From: Cheilinus undulatus
Taxonomy: Eukaryota > Chordata > Actinopteri > Labriformes > Labridae
DNA length: 64,000 nt
Direction: 5' to 3'
Assembly: GCF_018320785.1 (NCBI RefSeq)
Contig: NC_054865.1
Location: forward strand, 39,373,398-39,437,397
The notes beneath the pieces are model-generated. The model did not search any database and had not been told where the DNA came from. It saw only the letters and a list, made by a program, of their open reading frames with translations. The position numbers were made by a program, and so were the translations under genes. Positions 1-11,740 of this stretch are shown here, piece by piece. The first letter of the stretch is position 1. Each line of letters opens with the position of its first letter.

Positions 1-870
1 TCTGTCACTTCCATAAGCATGCAAATGTTCATCTGTTTCCAAGATCTTTGTGCTTTTTATGCCTTTAGTGACAGAGAAGGACAGTGGATAGAAACTGAAA
101 CAGGGATGAGACAGTAGGAGAGGGCTATTATTGGGTTCCGGTGTTAAAATTATTCATTCATGACATTTTTAACAACTTTTTATCACTGTTTCTGCCCATT
201 TTGCCACATACATTTCCACATTAAGCTAGTTTTTGCCACTTTTAGACAATTTTTGTAGCTTTTAACCCTTTTCACCTCTTGAGCTGCCCATTTTTGCCCC
301 TTTATTTCTTTCTTAACTCATATTTTCTTCTATGTCCCTGTTTTTGCCTCTTTAATCCATTTTTTTACCACTCTTGACCCACTTTTCAGCACTAAATTCT
401 GCTGGTTTTTGCCATTTTTAACCTCTTTTCACCAATTTTACAGTCTAGTTTTGCCACTTTTTCCTTTCTTAACCCATATTTCCTGCTTCATCCCCATTTT
501 GGCTCACTTAAATTATTTTCAACCAGTCTCAGCCCATGTTTACCACTTATAGCCCATTTTTACCACTTTTTTTTAAAGATACATTTCCTGGTGGGTCATG
601 GCTCTATAGAGGACAGTTGACAGGGCCAGAAACAGGCATGAGAGAGTTGGGGAGAGACATGCTGGAAAGTAACCACAGACCCGAACCTGAGCTTCCTTCA
701 CACCTGGGGGCACGCCCCAAACCACTATGCTACCAGTGCCCCATTTTTGCCACTTTTAAACAGCTTTTCACCATTTTTATCACCCATTTTTACCAGTTCT
801 AGTCTACGATTTGCAACTTTTGACCCCGTCTTACCACTTTTAGCCATTTTTTCATCCTTTAAGTTTTAAG
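1..870. repeat. Cryptic TTTTGCCACTTTT-type repeat with SINE-like inserts
   Basis: From about 130 to 560 and again from 735 to 860 the sequence is built from degenerate units such as CCATTTTTGCCACTTTTAAC, spaced roughly 20-40 bases apart with no exact period. Between the two blocks (about 585-735) lies a purine-rich segment with AGGGCCAGAAACAGGC and GAGAGAGTTGGGGAGAGACA. It resembles the SINE-like repeats at 53.6 and 59.0 kb, and a shorter trace is at 60-118. No gene is visible; the 88-codon ORF here is only a reading through the repeat. Confidence 0.6.
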
Positions 871-2640
871 AAATTTGTGTACATTTTTAAAAGGCTATAT
901 TGTTCTACAGCAAAAATAAATAACATTTATTTAATATGGTTATCAGAGATTAACTTTATGACGGATCATGGTTTTGCTGACCTTCATGGGCCTCCATCAG
1001 CCCTTATCATGTTAAGCATCACATTGTGATTCACCATCTGTTAATGTTAAGGAATTGCAGATGTATCATGATGTATTGCAGCTGTGATCCTGTTGGGTTA
1101 TCTTGATCAAACAAGCAGAGATGTTCCTCCTGACTCCTACCCATGGAAGTATTTCACTTAGACCACGATAATGTTTTGCTAAGAATTACTCTAAAAAAGA
1201 AATATGAATTCCTTTTGGGTTTTTTTTTAAACTTCCATCCATGAACCCTGAGTGAACACATCTGCTAATCATACAACTTTGTCTTTTGTAGAAAGTTCTC
1301 TGTAGAAATGAGTGAATGATTTTTGTCTCCTGCTTCATATTCTACTTTATTCTTTGTTATTCCTCATATATGAGACATTTTCATGAGCCTTTGCATGTAT
1401 TGTTACATCTCTATTTTATATACTTTATAGACATAAAACACACCTCAAATTAAAAACACAGCTCATCAAAGCACAGATTTGGTATTGAATATGTTAAGTT
1501 CTGGACTGACATACTAAAAAAAATCTGTGTGCATGATGCCATATGGCTTTGCAGCTCACTGACCATGAGTACATGGTGTTTACTAGTGTTACCGCACCCT
1601 CTTTGTCTTTCATACTTCACTGAACCTCATGCAAATAAGAGCTCACGGGCACCAAGGTTACCAGTTTTACCAGCACTTCAGTGCTTAGATTGGAGACAGC
1701 CTTGTACATCGTGTATTAAAAGCTCTTTTAGAGCCTGACTGGGATCAAACTGGAGGATGAACATGCAACAGTGTAAAACTCCTGATGCAGATATAATATT
1801 ACAAAATAGTTGGGGTTTTTTGTGTGTAAGAATCCTACACAGTCGTGATGTGACTGACATAAAGCCTTTACACATTATACAATCTAAACCAGCTTGAGTG
1901 CCTTACATCTGCTGCCAGTGTTACTGAAGTGTTCAGCTCTGTGCTCTCCTGTAGACGGCTCTTATAAAAGCCATTGAGGCCCCTGGCTACAGGAAATCGC
2001 AGGTGTGATCGAGGCAGACTGAGAACTAAATAATGCACTACACACTGTCTGAACCACTGATGTTTGTGTGTGTGTGGACAAACAAGACTGACAAACACTG
2101 CTGCTGTATAAATATTGCAAGTCTAAGTTTCCATAATAGATACAGAGTTACGCATAAGTTTTGGGCATGTAGGGCACTAAGGATTCATCAAAGGGCCCAA
2201 TGTGCCACAACCTGAGGCTGGAGTAGGGACATAGTCGAACTTGACACAGGTGTGTCCCTCTGCAGCCAAGGTCAAGCTCGACAGCATCTCTTTTGTCTGG
2301 GCCTTTTCACCACTGGTAATATGCCCAGGGACCACCAATGTTTTTTAGGTGTGGACTTACTTTCCGGTACCCTGGGTAATATGGAAGGGGATCCGGAGCA
2401 GAAGCAGGGTTCTGCCAATCCTCTTTCCTGCCCAATAGTGCCCTCAGGCTGCTTGCTCACCACATCTACACCTTTCTTCAGCCTCAGCTGTTGCCCAAAC
2501 TTGCCTAAAAGTTCTGCACAGTAGTATGTATTTCCATGTATTTATTTGTTAAGTATTTTGCAGCACTACTTCCTTAAATTGACAAGCTAATGCAGGTACA
2601 TGTTAGGGACACAGCTGTTTGTGGCTTTATCCACCACAGT
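870..2640. other. No gene recognised
   Basis: AT-rich sequence with short unsupported ORFs only. I see no splice-bounded exon, RNA gene or transposon end that I recognise. Confidence 0.5.
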
Positions 2641-2889
2641 TTTTAAACTCTACTAGTTTCTTTATTTAATCAAGGTACCTTTATTATTTTCACAAATGTA
2701 AGCAAGATACAATTTGTCATACAATTGGATACGTTTTTTGTTCAAAACATAACTACGAACTCTCATCCCACTTTCCCTATTGCACCATTTATAATGATAA
2801 GCGTAAAATCAAACTAAACAATCAATCAAAAAAAGCAAATGAGCCAAAAACAAACTAAATAAATAAATAAATAATTGTAAAATGAAAAA

Positions 2890-2944
2890 TAAAAGGTGTG
2901 TATGTGTGTGGGTGTGTGTGTGGGTGTGCATGTGTGTGTGTGTG
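2890..2944. repeat. (GT)n microsatellite
   Basis: Imperfect GT/TG dinucleotide run (GTGTGTATGTGTGTGGGTGT and onward) immediately next to the 3' end of the L1-like fragment on the minus strand. Confidence 0.9.
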
Positions 2945-4160
2945 AAGGGTTCATCTTTTCCACCTGGTTAAGAGCTGGTTGCCAGATCCTATAAGAGTTA
3001 TCAGCACATTCTCTTGTAGTGTACCTAATTTTCTCTAAGGTCAGATGGTACATGAGGGCTCTGAAGGTTGGAGGAAATCTGTCTTTCCATTTTAGTAGTA
3101 TAATTCTCCTTGCCAGGTGTGTAGAAAATGCTATCATTTTTTATTATGTGAATGGATTTTGAGATCTTGCTGTACTGTTCCAAATATTGCTATTATGGCA
3201 AGAGGCTCTATGGATAATCCTACAATGTCAGGTAAAAAAATGAAAGTATTTAACCAAAAATCTCTCAATTTTGGACAAAGCCAAAACATGTGTAACTAGA
3301 AAAGCACTCAGAGAGGGCAGACCTCTGCCAATAGCCCTATCTCCCAATAGTGAAGAATCCTTTAAAAACTTCCTGAATCTGTCCCCATGTGCCCCCCACC
3401 ACGGCATTCTCCGATTATTCCCTCCCTGGTGGGATGGTAACATGGTGAGACACAGCACTGACTTTGTTACGGGTGGACATTGGTGGCGGAAGAATTGCCT
3501 GCTGGTGCCAACAGATGCACTGACAGTCTCACCCATGGTCTCACTGGATGACTGGAAGTCATGGCAGAGGGTGAATATTCCTCTATTCCTCCCAGCATTG
3601 TGAGTATTCTTGCTACAATTTGGTGTCTTTCTCTCTGTTACGCTCCGACTCGTCTCCTCAACCGGGTGTGCTGTGAACAACCTTAAATTGTATGATTTTA
3701 TGTTGTAGATAACTTGAAGATGACTGTAGCCTTTCTATTTCTGACTTCTATATGTCTTCAGAGTAATGTGCGTTTAACTCTTCTTCCCATTGGCTCTTCA
3801 GTTGGACCAGGGGTTCTTGGTTATAGGAAATGAGAAGAGTACAGAGTTTGCCAATAAATCCTTTTGAGCAGGATCTAAGTACCCAAACAGATTCAAGAAG
3901 AGAGGTGGATGGCAAGGATACTAGTTTCTTTTTTAAGTTGTACATTGCAGAATAGAGTTACATCATTGCAGAGAAGCATACAGTTTTGAATGAAGACATG
4001 GCCCTGGATGAATCATTGTGTCAGATCCTGAGAAACAGTTGGAAGATTTCACTGGACAGTAATGCATAAGCCATGTAGACATGATTATATAAGCCATAGT
4101 GCTGCTGGTGCTGTCTGAGGTCATTTTTCCCATAAGGAGTTGTGACAGCTGAGAGCCAGT
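2945..4160 (-). mobile_element. L1-type LINE, ORF2 C-terminal fragment, interrupted
   Basis: Minus-strand translation gives two blocks resembling the C-terminus of fish L1-type ORF2. Block one (about 3945 down to 3650) contains LVQLKSQWEEELNAHYSEDI and, in a shifted frame, HKIIQFKVVHS. Block two (about 3300 down to 2945) contains ARRIILLKWKDRFPPTF, LEKIRYTTRECADNSYRIWQ and, in another frame, FGTVQQ-like text. Stops and frame changes show it is dead. The two blocks are separated by an unrelated repeat at about 3300-3650. The family call is by eye, from the LARRxILLKWK and LEKIRYT signatures. Confidence 0.65.
3297..3640 (+). repeat. Dispersed repeat inserted in the L1 fragment
   Basis: Begins at AAAAGCACTCAGAGAGGGCA and includes CAATAGTGAAGAATCCTTTA, phrases I recognise from a dispersed teleost repeat that I cannot classify. 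It separates the two halves of the L1-type ORF2 fragment. Exact ends and target duplication were not determined. Confidence 0.5.
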
Positions 4161-4697
4161 CAGGTCAGGTTTTTCTCATATTTTTTACATACAGTTTACA
4201 GTACTGTACTGTGAGCTTCAATGTTTGCACTGGGGCAAAATAGAGGTCCAGTTTGAAATACTTCTCATATGACAATTTCTTTCTTTCTATTTTTTGCGTT
4301 TTCCTACAGTTGTTTCCGTTTTTACATAACTTGTACCTCTGATAAGGTAAGCAAACGCCCACTCACTCTTAGCCGTGCTGAAAAGCCATATGGGACTTCA
4401 GTTCTCATTAGCCCAGGGCAGCGTGAAAGAAGAAAGCTGACGGCATCAGAGCTAACCATCAGTCTAATGTGGATACGGTCATACAGTGTATCCTAACCTA
4501 GGCCCATATACATCATGTAACATACATGTGTGGAAGAGCTGAATAAACTCTCCAATCCTATCTATCTGACTTTATTCACACAAAACAATGCATAAAATAA
4601 CAAAAGTGTTACAGATTTCATTGAAATGGCACAAACTAAAATACAGTAAAACATAACTGATTAAAAAACTTGAGAGTATTAAAACTCACCATTATAA
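4160..4697. other. No gene recognised
   Basis: A stretch at 4307-4346 has an acceptor-like CCTACAG before it and GTAAGC after it. It is too short and has no partner exon, so I do not annotate it. Confidence 0.4.
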
Positions 4698-6165
4698 GGT
4701 GCCTATAAAAAGTATTCACCCCCTTGGATGTTTGATCCTTTTATTGAATTTATAAATCAATCATGGTTGATTTAATTTGCCGATTTGTCCAAAAAAAATA
4801 CAAAAAAGATTCTTCAACGTCAAAGTAAAAACAGATTTTCTACAAGGAAATATCAATCAAGTAAAAGAAAAAAAAATAATAATAAAATTAAGTGACTACA
4901 TAAGTATTTACCCTCTTCAAGTCAGTATTTAGTACAGTGTTTCCCAACTGCTTTTCCTTGGAGTCTCCCTACATGTACCTAAGAAAAGCAGAGCCTCCCT
5001 AGGACCCAAGAGAGAAAAAAAAGTGACACATTTCACTAAAAATCAACATTGATTTTTATTGTTTCAGTGGTAAAACCCTAGAAAAGGCCTATGCATGGTT
5101 TTATTATCAAAAAACCTTTGTATAAATTACTTAATAACTTCCATATAATGGTTTTAGTCAATATTTGCAAATCTAATTTTGCCTCGGAGCAGACAAAGCC
5201 TCACCTAAGATCTTTGGCGCCCCCCCTGGGGAACCCGGACCCCAGGTTGGGAACCAGTGATTTATTAGATACACCTTTAGCTGCAGTCACAGCACTGAGT
5301 CTGTGTGGATAGATCTCAGCCTGGCTTACACATCTAGACATAGCGATTTTCATTTATTCTTCATTGCAAAACTGCTAAGGCTCTGCCAGGTTGCATGGAG
5401 ATTGGGTGTGAACAGCCCTTTTACCTACAAGCTGCAAGGCAAGCTGCTGGGAAGCATCCCCACAGCATGATGCTTCCACCGTGCTAAAAAGTGGGAATGG
5501 TGTGTTTGTGGTGATGTGCAGCGCTCAACGTCTACCAAACACAGAATCTTGTCTGATGGCCCAAAAGCACCACTTTGGTCTCATCAGACCAAAGAACTTT
5601 CTTCTACTTGACCATGGAGTCTCCCACATGCCTTTTGGTGAACTCTTGTCGAGATTTTGTATAAGTTCTCATCAAAAGTTTTTGTCTTTGCCGCTCTCCC
5701 ATAAAGCTTTGACTGGTGAAGAACCCTGACAAAAGTTGTTGTATGCAGAGTCTCTCCCATCTCAGCTGCTGAAGCTTGTAACTCCTTCAGGTGTCTTAGT
5801 GGCCTCTCTAATGAGTCTCCTTCTTGCACAGCCCTCAATTTGTGAGGACAGCCTGATTGCCAGATTCCTTCCATTTCTTGATGATGGATTTAAATGAACT
5901 CTGGAGGATGTTCAGTGCCTTGGACTTTGTTTTGTATCAATCCCCTGACTTATACTTTACAGTTACCTTTTTCTCTGAGTTTCTTGGAGTGTTCTTTTTC
6001 CTCATGGTGTAATGGTAGCCAGGAGCACTGATTAACCAGTGACTGGACCTTCCAGACACAGGTGTCTTTATACTACAACCACATGAGACACATTCACTGC
6101 ACTCATGTGATCCCATTTCACTAACTGTGAGACTACTCGCACCACTTGACAGGACCACTCAAATA
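4698..6165 (-). mobile_element. Tc1-like DNA transposon, degenerate, 5' inverted repeat missing
   Basis: The transposon 3' terminal repeat starts at GTGCCTATAAAAAGTATTCA. The transposase then runs on the minus strand, with fragments such as LKELQASAAEMGETLHTT and QSKLYGRAAKT, typical of fish Tc1 transposases. The reading frame is broken by stops and indels. It aligns by eye with the copies at 28443 and 55449: the same ACAAGCTTCAGCAGCTGAGA and GGTCTGATGAGACCAAAG phrases occur in all three. The end near 6165 stops inside the region upstream of the transposase, so the second inverted repeat is absent. A 325-bp MITE is nested inside it at 4935-5259. Confidence 0.8.
4935..5259. mobile_element. hAT-like MITE nested in Tc1 copy
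   Basis: Termini CAGTGTTTCCCAAC and GTTGGGAACCAGTG are imperfect inverted repeats. They are flanked by ATTTAGTA (4927-4934) and ATTTATTA (5260-5267), an 8-bp target duplication with one mismatch, as expected for the hAT superfamily. Related copies lie at 44036-44285 and 62452-62778. No coding capacity. Confidence 0.8.
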
Positions 6166-7700
6166 AAGTGCAGTTTTGACTTTTTTGAGGAGCCTTTGGA
6201 TGAACTGTGCAGGTGGGTGTATTTATAGAGGAGGACAGGTAGACCTGGCAGCAGACCAGCCATCTGTGTACTCAGTTGAGGACCGGTCTGCTGGGCAGGT
6301 GGGATCACTGGGGCAGCACTGTGATTTTGGCTGAATAATCTAGCTGACATATCTGCGAGGTGTAAGACAGACAGAGATGGACAGACAGCAATGGAGACCG
6401 TGTTTCTGGACCCTCGGAGGAGCTTCTGCTCTTTTAAGTGTAAAGAAAAATCCTTTGAGGGCTTAGAAGACAGAGACTGTATGGGTGATGAATTTCACAC
6501 TTCAGTCACACCAGCTCTGTGCTTTCCCATTTTCCCCCGCACTCCATGCACAGCAAATGACAGACATATTTATGTATGAGGAGGGACACAATGGAATTAC
6601 CCACAAACAGAAATAAAACACTTTACTTTGAAGAGGATCAGAAAGAGAGTTACAGTGAAGTGCGTGGCATGCGAGCAATGAGTTCATGTCAAGGACTGGT
6701 GATCCTTTTTGTTGAGTGAACAGCAGAACTTTGACCCTACTGTATCACTCTACATAATGAATGGAGAAAAAGTTCAAACTTTTATCCTCTCGGTGGAAAC
6801 CACCTCACCGGTACAGGGATGTAGTGGTTAAGATGTACAATGTCATAAACAAAATGATACAACAGTCAGTTCTGACTGAGTCTTCTGATTGAACAAAAGG
6901 TGCTCTATGAGTGCTGATATTACTGTATAACGTCACTGAGTCTCTTCATCCTGGCTATCAATACACCTAAACGAAGTGTTCTGAATACTGCTAGTTAACA
7001 TAACAGCAGATAAAGCTTGTCCTTGAAAATTTTGCTTCATCCTGAGGTAGACTCTAACTTACTGTATGGTAAATTAAATCACAGGATTAAAAGTTTTGTG
7101 TGAATGATTCATTATAGCTTGTTGTTATTTGGTACATCAGCACTTTCTCTTTGTCGTGATTTCTTGGCTCTCAGCTCACAGACTACACTTATTGCCTGCA
7201 CTGAATCAGATTAAAGTAAACATTCAACTAAGGAATCTGTTTTAATGTGAAGGCCTATGTACTGGCCTACTTAATCATTGTTAACCCATAGAGGCTTTTT
7301 TGGCCATTTTCTAGTTTCTTTTTTGATGATTTTGACGGTGTTAAGGCAGACAACATACATTTTGGAGTGTACTTTTGTTTTTAATAGAAGTTGTAAGTGT
7401 TAATATCAGAACCTGTAATGCATTAATGAAAAGCTCAGTACACTTTTGCATACACTCAGGGTGTGTGTGACCAAAAACTGTCCCATTGAAACCCATTAAA
7501 AACACAACTTTTGATCCTCCAGCCATCATAGTAAAAAAACACACATGTATTATATGATATTAGGGTTTCTTTCTCATTGCTTCAAATTTGCACTTTTCCT
7601 GTTTGTCATCAAATGTTAACTGTTTTCCCAGATTTGGCATGAGGGGTAATCGCATGCTTTTTTCCTGGTTTCCTATAGAGGCACTATTGTACTTATCAAA
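6166..7700. other. No gene recognised
   Basis: AT-rich sequence with only short unsupported ORFs. No transposon termini or splice-bounded exon recognised. Confidence 0.5.
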
Positions 7701-7713
7701 ATCTAAAAAAAAA

Positions 7714-7744
7714 ATATACACACACACACACACACACACACCCC

Positions 7745-7777
<33 letters not shown>

Positions 7778-7790
7778 GTATATATATATA
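7714..7790. repeat. (CA)n(TA)n microsatellite
   Basis: A CA run, broken by CCCCC, passes into a TA run ending near 7790. The Cys/Val-rich and Thr/His-rich ORFs here are translations of this repeat. Confidence 0.95.
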
Positions 7791-7824
7791 AAATAAAAGT
7801 TGGTACTCAAAATAAACATATTTA

Positions 7825-8890
7825 AGGATGTTTAATCTCCTTCATGGGAGTCCAATTTGCATGTAGTATATAGAATTTTTCATTTAGGGGTTTTTTGCAC
7901 TTAAACTGACACCGAAAGGGTTGAATTCCTAAAAATTAATCAATATTCTATATTTATGATTAAAGAATCAATGCAAAAAAAATGTTTTTTTCTTGTAGTA
8001 TTTTTTATTGCTGTTTATGTATGACGTCCATTTTTTGTCACATACACCTTGAGTGTAACAATTTATTGAAAAATATTAAAATTTGAAAAACATAAAAGTG
8101 AATAAAAATCAAAGTTGTTGCTAATTATCAACATGTTCAAGGCTGTGATAATCCCCTTCAAGGAAATCCATTTTGCATGTAACATAGAAGAATATTTCAC
8201 AATTCGTTTTTTTAACAATACAAAAATAAATTTCAGTTTTTGTTGCACTTAAACTACCTCCTAAAGGTGTGACCCCCCCCCAAAAAAAAAAAAAAAAATC
8301 AATATTCTATTTTTATGATCAGGTCTAATCTTAATGAAGAATAGATGATAGATTTTTTTACTTGTAGCAATTTTACAGCTATTTATGTAAAGTGTAATTT
8401 TTTGCCACTTACACCATGAGTGTAACAATTAATCAAAATCTTTAAATAAAATAAAAATTAAATTGCATTAAATAAAGGATGTTTCTCATTATTCACATAT
8501 AAAAGGCTGTGATAATCCCCTTTTGGGAAATTCGATTTTTGTGTAGTATAAGAAAAAGAAAATCATTTTTTTTACATCACAAACATAAAAGATTTGACCT
8601 TAAATGGTCATTTATTTGACTGAATGACTAAATTTACTATGCTTTCTAACTCATAAGAAATCATAAGATTGTGTCAAATTTGCCATCAATGGTTAAATTC
8701 CCCCAAATTAATTTATATTTGATATTTATGATCAGGTCTGATCGTGATTTAAAAATTATGCAAAAGTATCAGCAGGTTGGTGTGAAAAAAATATCCTTGT
8801 ATTTTATTTTTATTGTTATTTATGCAAACTGCCATTCTGGTCATAAACACCCTCAGAGTAATAATTTATTTTACACCTGAGGGTTAAAAA
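7825..8890. repeat. Divergent tandem repeat, about 3 units of 320-430 bp
   Basis: Three anchors recur in order. The first is AATCTCCTTCATGGGAGTCC (7833), AATCCCCTTCAAGGAAATCC (about 8151) and AATCCCCTTTTGGGAAATTC (about 8514). The second is TTTATGTATGACGTCCATTT, TTTATGTAAAGTGTAATTTT and TTTATGCAAACTGCCATTCT. The third is a 'CACC-TGAGTGTAACAATTTATT' type phrase. Unit length grows through indels. No coding potential. Confidence 0.7.
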
Positions 8891-8989
8891 CTCCCATAGT
8901 CAACAAGTCCGAGAAAAAAAATTCAATTTATCTTTATCAAATAATGCTTTACTTTCTCCTCTCCCTAACTGATTACTTGCTGTGTGCAG

Positions 8990-9246
8990 CAGACGTCTAT
9001 CAATTCTGAGACGAAAATGTTTTTAACGAAAAACTTTAAATATCGGGCATTTTGTTTCTGTACCACTTGATCTGTGAAACATTTTTTTCTTCGTCTTTTC
9101 TGTATTTTTGAAGCTGTTGACAAACACGCTACTGAAAAGCAATTTTAAAGCAAGACTTAAACAGGAAACGTTAACGTTCAAGCGGTACCACTCAGACATT
9201 AGTCTACTGTAGGAGTTAAAAAGATGGGAGAAAGTCAGAGCGGAAA
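8990..9246 (+). promoter_or_regulatory. Candidate CpG-containing promoter region
   Basis: CpG dinucleotides are denser here than in the surrounding AT-rich DNA (AGACGTC, AGACGAAAA, ATATCGGGC, GGTACC after AAGCG). A perfect 12-bp palindrome AACGTTAACGTT lies at 9167-9178. It directly precedes the candidate exon at 9247. No TATA box is evident. This is inference from base composition and position. Confidence 0.3.
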
Positions 9247-9412
9247 ATGTCGGTGGCTGACAGAATCATGTGGCTAATTCCAGGTATGAAGATGCCAATG
9301 TGGGGAGACATGTTGGTGCCTGAAATGAAGGATAACCAGGATTGTATGAAGGATGATGAAGAGAAGAACGGACCTGCTAAAGGCCTGCGTCTAAACTGTA
9401 AGTTAACAACGT
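9247..9412 (+). CDS. Candidate first coding exon of an unidentified plus-strand gene
   Basis: An ATG at 9247 opens a frame with an acidic, Met-rich peptide (MSVADRIMWLIPGMKMPMWG at its start, KGLRLN at its end). The frame runs to a consensus donor, GTAAGT, after AAACT near 9408. A short upstream ORF begins at the ATGGGAG near 9223. The intron side carries a perfect palindrome GGCTAACGTTAGCC (9445-9458). The whole 8.99-9.46 kb stretch is CpG-richer than its surroundings, as expected for an unmethylated promoter and first intron. I cannot recognise the protein and found no second exon, so this could be a non-coding 5' exon or chance. Confidence is low. Confidence 0.3.
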
Positions 9413-11280
9413 GCTATGCTTTCTCTGTCATGGCGGTATGCTTGGGCTAACGTTAGCCACAGGTGGCAGGTGTTAAGGTTCAAAGAGTGACCATGCCAAC
9501 TGGTAGCTTTCAGCCAAATGCACGTGTGTGGTTGTCATCAAAACAGATTTGAACACTTTTCCACCTAAAACAATACATTTCTGGTGAGTTTTTGACATGA
9601 CAAGGTATAACTTTAAAAGAGTTCAGGCTGAAGTAGGTCTGTTGCGCATGTCCAAAACTCTACCAACTTATGTAGCGTCCGAGTTATAGGGGCTTTAAAT
9701 TCACTTATTCATGGACGAAAAACACACGACTTTACTCTTGGAGCGCCAGGAAAGGATGCCCCCGTTTATTAGGAACACACACAGCAAACACTCGACGCAC
9801 ACACACATGACGTCACTTCCCCCCTGAGACTGCACCATTAAACACTTATTTGTTTTTACGGCCAATATTTACAGCTGATATAGACAGATTTTTACAGCCA
9901 AAATATTAGCAGAAACTCTCATATTTGCCAGTATGGATAATTTACTTCTCAAGCTAATATCTGCCGATATAGATATTATCCTGATAATATTACATTCCTG
10001 CATTAGCTCCAACTTTACACTGAAAGACAAGCAGGCTGGCAGAAAAAAACCCTCCAGGATATGGCAGGGGGACAGTTTTGTCAGTCTGCATTCACACGTG
10101 CCGCTGTCCCCAGACATGCTCAGGAGCGTTGAAATTGTGTGAAAGCACTATTAGGGGTAATTTTGACTCATGCTATCTGGTTGTGGTCATTGTTTGTTGG
10201 CGCCCCATTAAATAAAAAAAAAAAGAATACACACACAGCATCCTAAACCAGCCCCTCTCTGTCAACCCTCTCAGCCATCTCTGCCTTTGCCCTTTCCTCT
10301 GTTGAGCCAAAAACAGACTCCAGCCACAGGTGGTCTCTGTGCTTTATTGGTTCTGACACACATCCCTTGCCTTAAGAGCTCAGAGAGACAATTAAAAATT
10401 CATTAGGACCATGAAACCAGAGAGGATAAAAAAGAAATAGGACAGACAACAATGCATAACCTTGCTCAGGCCACAAAGTGCTCTGACCTATCATCTGATG
10501 TGTCTGGCTGACGGCGTTATTGTGTTTGTGTGTCTGTGGTTGTGTTGTGGTGTAACTTTAAAGAGACAAAGTTGGTCTAAAATAGAAAACAAGGCTACCC
10601 TGATGTCACCCTGGAAGGGGCGAGGGACTTTAACTTTTAGGCTATTTCAAATATATTTTTAGGTTTTTCAGAGCAAGCAGTCTGCTCCCTTTAAGACTTA
10701 AGATGAGCAATACAACTTCAGCACTCCAACTCTGGGTATTTGACCACATTCAAATGATTCTGACAAACAAATAACCATCATCCTTGCTCTTTGTTTACTT
10801 GCAAATTAATCTCAAAAACACAGCCTGTCTTTAGACCATTTAAAAAGAAGTGATACTGTTTTAATATTCTGATTCACCCACATGCAATTACAGTCTCTAG
10901 CTCTGCTAGAGTGAATCTAAAAAGTTTCTGATTGAAGCAATCTGTGAATCTTTATGGATGCAATGTTTTTGGGAGTGATAGTGAGATTGAAAATGACAAA
11001 CTAGAATGGCCTTCCACTAGGAGAGAAGTGCCATATGACAATGAACACAAACACAAGGTTGCCCATAAGGGGGGATAAAGAGGAGAGATGGCAAATGGGG
11101 GTCCCATGGAGGTAAGCAAAATCATGATCCATTGTAAAATTAATCGGTGATAACCATATTTTATGTTCAATCTGAATATTAACCACTATTATCAGATCAA
11201 AAATGAATGAATGAAGTAGAAAAGTAGAAGAAACTGGCAACTTTAGCGGAAAAATAATTTCAGAATTTTGAAATGATGCA
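9413..11280. other. No gene; repeat-like patches
   Basis: CpG-containing DNA continues to about 9830. At 9840-9985 there are repeated GATATAGACAG and GCCGATATAGATATT phrases resembling the teleost GCCGATAT-type dispersed repeat, also hinted at in 14650-14740 and 26000-26150. The remainder shows nothing I can name. Confidence 0.4.
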
Positions 11281-11289
11281 AAAATGGGC

Positions 11290-11480
11290 AACGAATAGCA
11301 AAACTTGGTTTAAAAGTGGCAGAAAAAGTAAGTTTTTGACAAAAAGAGGTTAAATATTGCAAAAAAAATGGCAGGAGGTTAACAGTGGCTTAGATTGGCT
11401 ATAGTAGCAACAAAAGGGGCAACAATTTGTCAAAAGATGTTATAATGGAAATGAGTGGTGAAAATGTGTTAAAAGAGGCA
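11290..11480. repeat. Cryptic AAAAGTGGCAAAAA repeat (reverse orientation)
   Basis: Units such as AAAAGTGGCAGAAAAAGT, GGGGCAACAATTTGTCAAAA and TGTTAAAAGAGGCAAAAAGG are the reverse complement of the TTTTGCCACTTTT repeat at 130-860. Another short patch is at about 11935-11975. Confidence 0.6.
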
Positions 11481-11496
11481 AAAAGGTGTTAAAAGC

Positions 11497-11740
11497 AGCG
11501 GTGGAAAGTAACTAATTACATTTACTCAGATTTCTCTAATTGGCAAGTTTTTGTGCTTAGGTGTGCTTTTTTCAGTAAATTTTGAAATCAGTGCTTTTTC
11601 TTCTACTTCTACTAAGTAAGTTTTACAGTAAGTAAATATTAGTAAGTATTAGTATTAGTAAGTATTAGTAAGTTTTTTTACTTGAGTACAGTACTCTTGT
11701 ACTTTTTCCATTTCTGTGGACTACAAAGAAGAAGAGAGAG
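11497..11740. mobile_element. Degenerate MITE (GGTGGAAAGTAACTAATTAC family)
   Basis: Begins GCGGTGGAAAGTAACTAATT and ends with TTACTTGAGTACAGTACTCT, phrases I know from an abundant teleost MITE. An internal AGTAAGTATT unit has been locally duplicated several times (about 11615-11675). Confidence 0.5.

Noticed and set aside
3271..3603. 110-codon plus-strand ORF
   Set aside because: Lies within the dispersed repeat inserted in the L1 fragment; no protein family recognised.
4307..4346. Micro-exon between CCTACAG and GTAAGC
   Set aside because: Too short, no phase-compatible neighbours; splice-like words of this quality occur by chance.
7560..7791. ORFs rich in Cys/Val or Thr/His (67 codons on each strand)
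   Set aside because: They are translations of the CA/TA microsatellite.
9640..9830. Possible LTR or gene fragment (GAGCGCCAGGAAAGGATGCC region)
   Set aside because: No paired repeat, primer-binding site or coding frame found; composition alone is not enough.
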